DNA of 64,000 bases from a virus: positions 1 through 64,000 of IMG/VR virus record IMGVR_UViG_3300009507_000012; one strand, given 5' to 3'. The position numbers were made by a program, and so were the translations under genes. Below, piece after piece: positions 56,866 to 64,000 of the stretch. The notes under the pieces were generated by a model. It saw only the letters and a program-made list of their open reading frames with translations, made no database searches and had not been told where the DNA came from. Position 1 is the stretch's first letter; each line of letters opens with the position of its first letter.

Positions 56866-59613
56866 TTATTTTACTATTATCATGTTTCTAATGGTTTTAT
56901 TTCTATTACCATTTGTATCTTCGATTTCAGCCGAAATTTTATAGTTTCCAGCTTCCTTAAAGATATATGTCATCCACATATTATCATAATATATATCATG
57001 TTCTTCTTGGCTACTATCTTTATATATTCTCCAAACTGGCTTTTTAATACCAGGCATTTGCGTTTTATCTAAAGCAAACGTAACATGGGTTGATCTTTCT
57101 ACCTCTGCACTTCCGTTAATAATTCTTACAGTATCAAATGTAGGATTGTACCTAACATATTTTGTTTTACCATAAATTGTTCCATTAGTTAATGTCACCT
57201 CTTCAAAATCATATTTAAAAGAATAATCTTTTCCAACACATAATAAGAATTTAAATATGTCATTAGTATCATCATTATCAGTATCTTCAAATACTGGGTT
57301 ATAATTAAACTTACTAATAATAGAATCTGTAGATGCATTTAATTCATCAGCAATTGCTTGCCAACCTAGAAGATCTGAGTTATTAGTAGGAGTTGCAGCA
57401 ACTAAAGTGTGAGTTCCTGTTTCAATTAAATGAGTAGTAGGGTTTTTATGTGCAATAGTTAAAACACTGCCTTGTTGAATTGTATTTATTTTAAAACTTG
57501 CCGTCAAATCAGCACCAATTCTAGTAGCGTCCCACCAGTTATATTTTCCATCTACCCATCTGACTGGATCCATTTCATTCCAAACATAAGGTCCAGTAGT
57601 TTCGCTATAACCCGTTAAATTAACAGGATCTGTGTCTACATATCTTTCAACCGTACTAAAAACTTTACCTTGACTTTCGTCGTGTACATAATTAGCTCTA
57701 TCCATGGTTAAGTATAAAGACTGGAAACTATCTTCAACCTTTTGTAAATTTTCAGTTGGCAATTCCCAATAACCTCCTGTTTTATTCCAATCAGTTTTCC
57801 AATCTTTCCATCTATTATCTTCTTTCCATTGATAAATTCCATATATTTCAAGCGGCTTTACCTTAACGTTAAAGAAGTCTGACTCTTTTCTAAAACTCAT
57901 AATTCCTTGAAGGTCATACATTCTTAGCTCTACGCTATAGTCTCCTTCAAAGGGTACAATTATTGGAAACCTTAAATATCCAGGATGGAATGTGCCATCT
58001 GTTTCATAATAACCAATACTGCCTCTAAAACTTTGTGAATATCCTTTAGGTCCAGTAACTACCCATTCTAATTCATAAACATGCTGCTTCCACCAGTTAT
58101 CCCAAGTAACTGTTGAATCTAACGCATCAAACCATGTAAAGTTTGCAAATTCCCATTCTTGTGGAAGTGAAGTACATTCTAAGATTATTGGACAGCCTAC
58201 AGGAATTGAGTGCTCTCCATCTGTGTCATTGTTAAAAGTTTCCTTTTTATTTATATAGTAGTTATTGTAAAATGTTTCAAAATCTGATAATAAAGTTTCA
58301 TATTCAGTTTCGTTAAGATTTCCAAAACCATCTAGTGGAATAGGTTCAAAATTTACATTGTCAATTAAAATATTATTATTTGATACCAATGCATAATCTT
58401 CAACGTAAAGTTGTTTACCTTCCGGATAAACCTTAAATTCAACATCTTTACCTTCATTGAATGAAACAATAGGTTGTTGATTATTCCAAACGTTTAAATT
58501 CTTTTGATCAAAATAACTTCCCTCACCTACAATATCTACAATTTTTGCTTGAAGTGGAAGGTATTCTTTTTGTAGTTTATTCTTAAGACCGTATAATTTT
58601 ATTAAAATCTCTTCCGGCGTAAAATCAAATACCTCATCGACATTAGGAATGTCCCAATAATCAAATGATCCATTAGGTTCGTTTAATTTATAAACCAATG
58701 AAAATCTGCTTGTTTTTTTCATTGTAGTAGAAGGCAAATTAAATTGCTTTCTTTTCTTATAACTAAATCCAGCATTTTTATCTGGAACTGAAACTGCTTT
58801 TAGTTTTCCAAAGCTATCGCTATCTTGATTTATATTTAGCCAATATTCTTTAAGTGTAATATTATTATAGCCGAAAAAATCAATTGCATTTAATACAGCT
58901 TTATAAGTTCCAATAAATGGTTTAATATTGTGTAATTCTAAAAGTAGCTCTCTTCTTTTTTGATTCATGAGTCTCCAGTCGATTCCCATTTCATTAATAT
59001 CATGCTCTTTAAAAATTATAAAATCACCATCATCAAGAGTAGCACCCATATTTTGTAATAGGTCATGCATTCTTTCATCTTCTCCAACAGTTTCACCATA
59101 TATTATTATTTCAGCAACTTCATGTCCATCACTGTCATCTGTAATTAATAAAGTTCTTTGATGTCTTTGTTCAGCCTTAGATGAAAGTGCAATGTTAGCC
59201 TGTATTGCATCATTTGTAAAATCATTTACAGTTTTTAAACCTGCAATTACTGAAACAACATCTGTATGATCTAATACTTGAATATTTAGTCCATTTAGGT
59301 TTTGTATTTTTACAGTATTGTTTTCTAAAATTGTACCATATATAAAAATATCTTTACTAATATACCTATCATCTTTCCAACTAAATTTAAAATTACTACC
59401 ATTACTATCTACAGAAACAGGTCTACCATATACTATTTGGCCATTAGTATCTACAAGCTCCTCCAATATAAATAAGTTTAAAGTTTCATAAAGGCCAACC
59501 GATACCTCAGGTAAATAAACTACCCCGCTCCACTTTTCGTTTGTAGAATCATAGTTAAGGTTTAATTCATTCTCAACTCCATTAAAAAATCTTAAATATG
59601 AATACTTTGACAT
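56866..59613 (-). CDS. Baseplate wedge protein candidate (gp7 position, 915 aa)
   Basis: Encoded after gp6 and a small gene, where T4 has gp7 (about 1030 residues). Contains QKRRELLLELHNIKPFIGTY followed by KAVLNAIDFFGYNNITLKEY, a helix pair resembling tail-protein-I-type baseplate proteins. Immunoglobulin-like beta domains follow (VTGPKGYSQSFRGSIGYY, GDYSVELRMYDLQG) and near the C-terminus (AGNYKISAEIEDTNGNRN). Role by position and architecture only. Confidence 0.5.
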   Translation of the reverse strand: MSKYSYLRFFNGVENELNLNYDSTNEKWSGVVYLPEVSVGLYETLNLFILEELVDTNGQIVYGRPVSVDSNGSNFKFSWKDDRYISKDIFIYGTILENNTVKIQNLNGLNIQVLDHTDVVSVIAGLKTVNDFTNDAIQANIALSSKAEQRHQRTLLITDDSDGHEVAEIIIYGETVGEDERMHDLLQNMGATLDDGDFIIFKEHDINEMGIDWRLMNQKRRELLLELHNIKPFIGTYKAVLNAIDFFGYNNITLKEYWLNINQDSDSFGKLKAVSVPDKNAGFSYKKRKQFNLPSTTMKKTSRFSLVYKLNEPNGSFDYWDIPNVDEVFDFTPEEILIKLYGLKNKLQKEYLPLQAKIVDIVGEGSYFDQKNLNVWNNQQPIVSFNEGKDVEFKVYPEGKQLYVEDYALVSNNNILIDNVNFEPIPLDGFGNLNETEYETLLSDFETFYNNYYINKKETFNNDTDGEHSIPVGCPIILECTSLPQEWEFANFTWFDALDSTVTWDNWWKQHVYELEWVVTGPKGYSQSFRGSIGYYETDGTFHPGYLRFPIIVPFEGDYSVELRMYDLQGIMSFRKESDFFNVKVKPLEIYGIYQWKEDNRWKDWKTDWNKTGGYWELPTENLQKVEDSFQSLYLTMDRANYVHDESQGKVFSTVERYVDTDPVNLTGYSETTGPYVWNEMDPVRWVDGKYNWWDATRIGADLTASFKINTIQQGSVLTIAHKNPTTHLIETGTHTLVAATPTNNSDLLGWQAIADELNASTDSIISKFNYNPVFEDTDNDDTNDIFKFLLCVGKDYSFKYDFEEVTLTNGTIYGKTKYVRYNPTFDTVRIINGSAEVERSTHVTFALDKTQMPGIKKPVWRIYKDSSQEEHDIYYDNMWMTYIFKEAGNYKISAEIEDTNGNRNKTIRNMIIVK

Positions 59614-59882
59614 TATCTTATATTTTTATCATCTTTATTTGCTGTGTAATTTTTCCAATTTTTCATTACACGAATTTGTTTAATAGTATTGTAATAATAG
59701 TCAGTACAAAACCTAACAAAATCAAGAATAGTTTGATTTCTCATAATATGCCTAGAAACCCTATTGGTTATTAAGTCATTTTTATAATCATAGCCTAAAT
59801 ACTTTTTATCATCTTTGGCAGACTTTTTTATGTCATAGATCTTTTCTCTTTTATATCTGTATAAGTCGTCGTATAGTCCCAT
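59613..59882 (-). CDS. Small baseplate-cluster protein
   Basis: 89 residues, Lys/Tyr-rich (MGLYDDLYRYKREKIYDIKK, TDYYYNTIKQIRVMKNWKNY). Overlaps gp6 by one base at its start (TAATG type) and the next gene by one base at its end, so it is translated with the wedge proteins. No family recognised. Confidence 0.65.
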   Translation of the reverse strand: MGLYDDLYRYKREKIYDIKKSAKDDKKYLGYDYKNDLITNRVSRHIMRNQTILDFVRFCTDYYYNTIKQIRVMKNWKNYTANKDDKNIR

Positions 59883-61735
59883 TATAAATCGCTTCTATTT
59901 CCTGCTTGTACTCTACTATAAATAGTTCTTGGCACAGGTGGGTTATCAAAGTATAAAGACATTGAAGCCATTTCTCCAATCGATGGCTCATCTTTTACTA
60001 GTTCTCCATCTCTATCTTCCCAGCCTCCTCTAAATATTGCAACTTCTTGCTTGTCTAAAATAATATCACCATATCTGTCAAGTCCTATTTTATTATACCA
60101 GTCTTCTATTTGCTTATCTCCAGTAACTGGTATTAATAAGTCAGGATTTTCTAATACTATCTTCTTAATTTCTTCAGTTCTCTTAAAAAATACAAGTCTT
60201 TTTTGATCTCCATCTGCTCCTTCTAATTCCGGAGTTGATGGCGTTACAGTAACTTCAGTATAATTATAAAATCCATCCTTTCTTGCTTGCTCCTCAATAC
60301 TTGATACAAATTGTACATTTACCGCATCTACACCTTCGATACCTTCTATGATTGCAATAATATCACTCTTAGGTAGTTTATCTCTTCGTACAATTTTTAT
60401 TAGATAATTTGAGATAGCCGCTCTAATGTCATTGAAAATATCTTGTTGCTTAAATCCTTCAAACCATCTAATAGAAATATCCATTCTATATTTAACAGCT
60501 TCCGGCTCTACAAATATTGCTTCACTTGTAACCATTTGCTGCCCACTATCTTCAATTACGCCAAGCATTCTATCAGTTTCGTCTTTTCCAAAGAAAAACT
60601 CGCTTTCGTCAACTGAAAAATAATCTGTCCCTTTTAATAATCTTTTCTCTAAATCTGGAATTGCAAAAATATAAATAACATTGTCATCATCTAAATAACC
60701 ATCGTTCGTAGTATTATATGCATCTAAATAACTAAACTGCGCATACCTACTTAAGAAATATTCATATGCATCTGGATTTGCAAGTACAAAACTCTTGCTT
60801 GCCAGCGGTGCCATTAACTTCGTAAATTCAGTACTCTCAGGATCTGCTCCCATAAAAGGAGAAGTTGAAGTCTCCATTTCTAATAATTCGTTTAGGTCAT
60901 GTGTATCTCCGGTTGAGTCCTTACCTTCACCTAACCATTTAAATGTAAGATCTCCTGCTTGGTTAAGATTTCCTGCTGCTCCATCACATTTAATATATTC
61001 TATTTCGATAGTAGCTCCACTTGGTGGAATTATACCAAAGTTACCAGTTCCGAAATAAACATCTATTCCTCCACTAATTCCAGTCTTTACTAAACAACCT
61101 TTATCAGTGGCTAACATTTCGTATAATGAATTAAACTTTGTCCATTGTTCTCCATTAACACTTACCTTTACTAAAGCGTGGTCAGTCGTTCCTTTAGATT
61201 GAATATTAAAGCTTTGCATACTTTCACCTGTACTTGTTAAGGTTTGAGACTCTAATTTACCTTGTATGATATTTGCTCTAACCCAATCGTTACTACTCTT
61301 TGGTAATAAGAACTCATCTTTATCAGTTCTTAAAAAATAAATTAAACCATTGTTATCATATTGAATTTCAGTATTTGGCTCAATTATTAAATTACTTCCA
61401 GCAACATCATCAGTCACGCCTGGCTTCCATCTAAAACGAATTTCTCCAGTTGCCGCGAAACCTCTAGTAGCATCATGCCCTGCAAGTCTTGCAAGTCCGT
61501 GAATAGATTCAGGCTGTTGAGCTGTATAAATATTCTGCTCTACGGTAGAGTCCTCTATATAGAACATGAGCATCTCATTCATTTCAGCCATTACCTCAAG
61601 TATTTGAGAAAACGGTGAAGCTGTTGTAAAATAATTACCAGCCTTTTTATAGACTCTACTTAAATATGATCTAGAGTCTTCTACTATATTTCCAGCAGTT
61701 ACTCTAGCCTTATCTAAAAATTTAAAATCTGCCAT
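59882..61735 (-). CDS. gp6: Baseplate wedge protein gp6 (baseplate J family)
   Basis: 617 residues (T4 gp6 about 660). FFTTASPFSQILEVMAEMNEM is not literal, but the segment with YFTTASPFSQILEVMAEMNE near 36-55, IHGLARLAGHDATRGFAATG, IIEPNTEIQYDN and the C-terminal AVKYRMDISIRWFEG and PKSDIIAIIEGIEGVDAVNV match the gp6/baseplate-J pattern. gp6 dimers form the inner ring that joins the six wedges. Preceded by gp25, as expected for the wedge core. Confidence 0.85.
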   Translation of the reverse strand: MADFKFLDKARVTAGNIVEDSRSYLSRVYKKAGNYFTTASPFSQILEVMAEMNEMLMFYIEDSTVEQNIYTAQQPESIHGLARLAGHDATRGFAATGEIRFRWKPGVTDDVAGSNLIIEPNTEIQYDNNGLIYFLRTDKDEFLLPKSSNDWVRANIIQGKLESQTLTSTGESMQSFNIQSKGTTDHALVKVSVNGEQWTKFNSLYEMLATDKGCLVKTGISGGIDVYFGTGNFGIIPPSGATIEIEYIKCDGAAGNLNQAGDLTFKWLGEGKDSTGDTHDLNELLEMETSTSPFMGADPESTEFTKLMAPLASKSFVLANPDAYEYFLSRYAQFSYLDAYNTTNDGYLDDDNVIYIFAIPDLEKRLLKGTDYFSVDESEFFFGKDETDRMLGVIEDSGQQMVTSEAIFVEPEAVKYRMDISIRWFEGFKQQDIFNDIRAAISNYLIKIVRRDKLPKSDIIAIIEGIEGVDAVNVQFVSSIEEQARKDGFYNYTEVTVTPSTPELEGADGDQKRLVFFKRTEEIKKIVLENPDLLIPVTGDKQIEDWYNKIGLDRYGDIILDKQEVAIFRGGWEDRDGELVKDEPSIGEMASMSLYFDNPPVPRTIYSRVQAGNRSDL

Positions 61736-61746
61736 TCTTTAATCTT

Positions 61747-62103
61747 TTAATTTACATAAACTCCAATCAAATACTTAGAGTCTACTGTTATATTTATTTG
61801 AGCAATATCTCTTACTTCACCTCTTGTAAAATTAATATCTACTTTAGTTTTATACTTGCCTGCATTTGGACAATATTCTTCTATTTGATCTTCTATTGCT
61901 CTTTTTACTTCAAATTCATTAAATTGAAAGTCATATATTAATTTTTCTAAATCAGCGCCGAATCTACTATTTCCCAATACATCTCCAGTATTTGTAAAAA
62001 GAATAGTTTCGATTTGAATTAAAAGTTGACTTAATTCATTCTCAACATCTACGCTTTTTGGGTCATAGTTAGGATCGCCTAATGTTTTAATATATAGTTC
62101 CAT
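61747..62103 (-). CDS. gp25: Baseplate wedge protein gp25 (GPW/gp25 family)
   Basis: 118 residues (T4 about 132). The family pattern is clear: a leading helix, LIQIETILFTNTGDVLGNSR followed by FGADLEKLIYDF, and a C-terminal beta sheet (KTKVDINFTRGEVRDIAQIN). gp25 caps the gp6 dimer and starts sheath assembly. Eleven bases before gp6. Confidence 0.88.
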   Translation of the reverse strand: MELYIKTLGDPNYDPKSVDVENELSQLLIQIETILFTNTGDVLGNSRFGADLEKLIYDFQFNEFEVKRAIEDQIEEYCPNAGKYKTKVDINFTRGEVRDIAQINITVDSKYLIGVYVN

Positions 62104-62122
62104 TAATTATTTATCCGTTTTT

Positions 62123-62968
62123 TTATGAGTGAAACATCCAGTCTACTCCTTCATCTCCTTTAATTTCTTCAAGTACTTTTTCCATTTCCTCATCACCCAT
62201 ACCTTTAATGCCATCATAATCAATTTCAACACCACCTGGTAAAGAGAATTTAAAGACTCCTAATTTAGCACCAACCGCTTGTTTTACTTTAGCCGCGACA
62301 TATCTAAAAAATATCTCATCATTATACAGTGCACAATTTTCTATACTTTCATAACATTCAATAATCACATCTCCCTTAGGTGTATCTCCCATAAATTTAA
62401 GCTGACCTGTTAGTTGTGAATAGTGAAAACTTAAAGGGTTTTCTAGGATTTGACGAGCCATATCAAAATAACTTTGATTAATTACATAATATTGAAGTTC
62501 TTCTGCAGATTCTGCTGCTCCCGTTCCTGCAAATGAATTACTAAAAAACATTTTTTCAATATTAAAATCTGCTCCACCTGCAAATCTTAAATCTAATCCA
62601 CTTCCACCTGTATTCCAACCAGAAGCAAGGTCATACACTCCATATATTGAAAAGACTTCACCAGCACCTGATGTTGCATTTTCCTTTGGAAAGTTTAAAG
62701 TTCTAGTTGTCTTAAAACTTTGACTACTAAAAACTCCATTAGGTACATGAAAATAGTTTTCTCTAAGACTATATTCATAATTTTTTCTGAACCATTTTAC
62801 TGCTCTTTTTATAATGTTTATTATTTCAGCTTGTGGCAAATTAAGAGGTACCATACATGCTCCTGTTATTTCTGAACCAATTTCATTTAAGAATTCAGTT
62901 AAACAATCAGTGCCATAGTCTCTACCTTGACTTAAATCTATATTATCGCCGCTTCTAATATCACTCAT
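62123..62968 (-). CDS. Conserved virion protein (neck or baseplate), function unknown
   Basis: 281 residues. LNLPQAEIINIIKRAVKWFR followed by KNYEYSLRENYF resembles the helical start of small connector or neck proteins of T4-like phages. The middle is Gly-rich (ASGWNTGGSGLDLRFAGGAD), and the C-terminal FRYVAAKVKQAVGAKLGVFK is helical. The TCLTEFLNE string near residue 20-29 is noted but probably chance. Twenty bases upstream of gp25. Confidence 0.6.
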   Translation of the reverse strand: MSDIRSGDNIDLSQGRDYGTDCLTEFLNEIGSEITGACMVPLNLPQAEIINIIKRAVKWFRKNYEYSLRENYFHVPNGVFSSQSFKTTRTLNFPKENATSGAGEVFSIYGVYDLASGWNTGGSGLDLRFAGGADFNIEKMFFSNSFAGTGAAESAEELQYYVINQSYFDMARQILENPLSFHYSQLTGQLKFMGDTPKGDVIIECYESIENCALYNDEIFFRYVAAKVKQAVGAKLGVFKFSLPGGVEIDYDGIKGMGDEEMEKVLEEIKGDEGVDWMFHS

Positions 62969-63554
62969 TTTTAATTAATTTTTTTAATTTATCTATATTA
63001 CCGTTTTTAGTAAACAAAATATCTTTATTATTTTCTATCCACGTTTTATCTTTATTCCACCACTGTAAGTCTAATAAAAACGCAATATCTTCTTTACTAA
63101 ATCTATACTTTAAATGTTTTCCTGGATTCCCTCCAATAATAGAATAAGGTTCTACATCCTTTGTTACTACCGCATCTGCTGCTATTACAGCACCGTCTCC
63201 TATTTTAACTCCGGAAAGTATTTTAGCGTCCATGCTTATTAAAACATCATTACCTATTTCTATGTTTCCTTTAGAAACGTTACTAGGTCCACAATAGTGA
63301 TATCCGGATATGTTATTTGCATGATCTACTGATAATAAAAACTTAACACCTAAAGAAACTGAAACATACTTACCAAATACTAGTTTTGTATCTGGAAAAC
63401 TTTTCATCCAATAAACTTTAGAAGCAATAGATGTATCTCCATTATTAAGAGAAGTAATACTAACTAGCCATGGATCTGAATATTCTACAGGACTATTAGT
63501 CTTATTGTTTTTTCTAAAATTATTATTATCTTCCTTTATGTTACATATTATCAT
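62961..63554 (-). CDS. Hexapeptide-repeat acyltransferase (xenobiotic acetyltransferase-like)
   Basis: 197 residues. Left-handed beta-helix repeats are visible (IEIGNDVLISMDAKILSGVK, IGDGAVIAADAVVTKDVEPY), then the family-typical SIIGGNPGKHLKYRF and an acidic C-terminal helix with QWWN. His78 in SVDHANN is at the place of the catalytic His of CatB-type enzymes. It would move an acetyl or other acyl group to a hydroxyl or amine; substrate unknown. Unusual among baseplate genes: overlaps the next gene by eight bases, so it belongs to the same transcript. Confidence 0.8.
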   Translation of the reverse strand: MIICNIKEDNNNFRKNNKTNSPVEYSDPWLVSITSLNNGDTSIASKVYWMKSFPDTKLVFGKYVSVSLGVKFLLSVDHANNISGYHYCGPSNVSKGNIEIGNDVLISMDAKILSGVKIGDGAVIAADAVVTKDVEPYSIIGGNPGKHLKYRFSKEDIAFLLDLQWWNKDKTWIENNKDILFTKNGNIDKLKKLIKNE

Positions 63555-63555
63555 C

Positions 63556-63996
63556 TTAGTTAATTTTTTTACTTGTTATTATTTCAGTACCGTCAAATTC
63601 TGCTTCTCTACCTATTTGACCATGTCTAAATATTCCTCCAATCATTTTACCTTTAAATACAGAATCCCACTGAAACACGTAACTATTTTTAACTTCGCAT
63701 GTTTTGTTAACATAACATGATTCTACTTTACTACCCTCGACAGAGGTGCCTTGGTATAAATTACACCTTAATAGGGTAGCATTGCTAACTTGACTTCTAA
63801 AAATATCACAAAAACTTAATGAACCTGCAAGTTCACAGTCAACAAAATCATAATTACTTAATCCAAAACAATATGGCAATTTACCACCACTTACTTGCAC
63901 CCTACTAACATCGCTATCATAATTAATGTCTCCTTCTTTTAATCCACCGTGACTAATTAATCTAACAACTTCCATTAATATCTTCGGCCAATACAT
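63556..63996 (-). CDS. Beta-helix-like protein, possibly cut by the window edge
   Basis: 146 residues from the ATG at 63996; the frame is open to the window end, so the true start may lie outside. An ATG at codon 8 (MEVVRLISHGG) is an alternative. Regular spacing of Cys, Ser and hydrophobics (NYDFVDCELAGSLSFCDIF, ATLLRCNLYQGTSVEGSKVE) looks like a pentapeptide or right-handed beta-helix coil. It lies one base before the acyltransferase gene. Function unknown. Confidence 0.6.
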   Translation of the reverse strand: MYWPKILMEVVRLISHGGLKEGDINYDSDVSRVQVSGGKLPYCFGLSNYDFVDCELAGSLSFCDIFRSQVSNATLLRCNLYQGTSVEGSKVESCYVNKTCEVKNSYVFQWDSVFKGKMIGGIFRHGQIGREAEFDGTEIITSKKIN

Positions 63997-64000
63997 GTCA

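Overview
The window is about 64 kb of one arm of a T4-like (myovirus-type) phage genome. It is AT-rich, and every gene I accept lies on the minus strand, so reading order is from high to low coordinates. The T4-type core genes are recognisable by motif: portal, prohead protease, major capsid protein, gp4, gp55, gp46/47, gp41, UvsX/W/Y, gp43, gp45, gp61, gp32, NrdA/B, gp56, gp6 and gp25. Start codons are preceded by A-rich stretches rather than clear Shine-Dalgarno sequences. Thrombospondin-type-3-like repeats and a membrane-anchored coiled-coil protein of a kind seen in Bacteroidota phages also occur. Together these suggest a marine Bacteroidota (flavobacterial) host; this is inference.

Layout in transcription order. 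64000-56300: baseplate genes (gp25, gp6, a gp7-position protein), preceded by an unexpected hexapeptide acyltransferase and a beta-helix-like protein. 56300-39650: very large virion, tail and fibre proteins, including a 1911-residue protein with ten 22-residue calcium-binding-type repeats and a collagen-like fibre. 39640-34120: a glycine-zipper internal protein, RuvC-like nuclease, gp32 with a repeat-bearing leader, gp61 primase, UvsY and UvsW. 34080-23590: an accessory island of about ten proteins, most with an N-terminal peptide resembling the T4 capsid-targeting sequence. Several carry further protease-type sites between domains. It includes a KTDG ligase-like protein, a ligase-NMN adenylyltransferase fusion and a PD-(D/E)xK-like protein. 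23510-8890: replication, recombination and nucleotide metabolism, with DNA polymerase split into two genes separated by the clamp and ribonucleotide reductase genes. 8880-1: virion proteins, late sigma gp55, gp4, portal, core proteins, a protease-scaffold fusion and the start of the major capsid gene.

How the parts may work together. gp55 and gp45 would direct late transcription; a repeated GATATATAAT element in front of many virion and island genes is a candidate late promoter. The gp21-type protease would mature gp23, destroy the scaffold domain fused to itself, and trim the internal proteins that travel with the DNA. If the island proteins are packaged, as their N-termini suggest, the phage would deliver ligase, NAD-synthesis and nuclease-like activities into the host at infection. 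That packaged, polyprotein-like cargo and the split polymerase are the most notable parts of the window.
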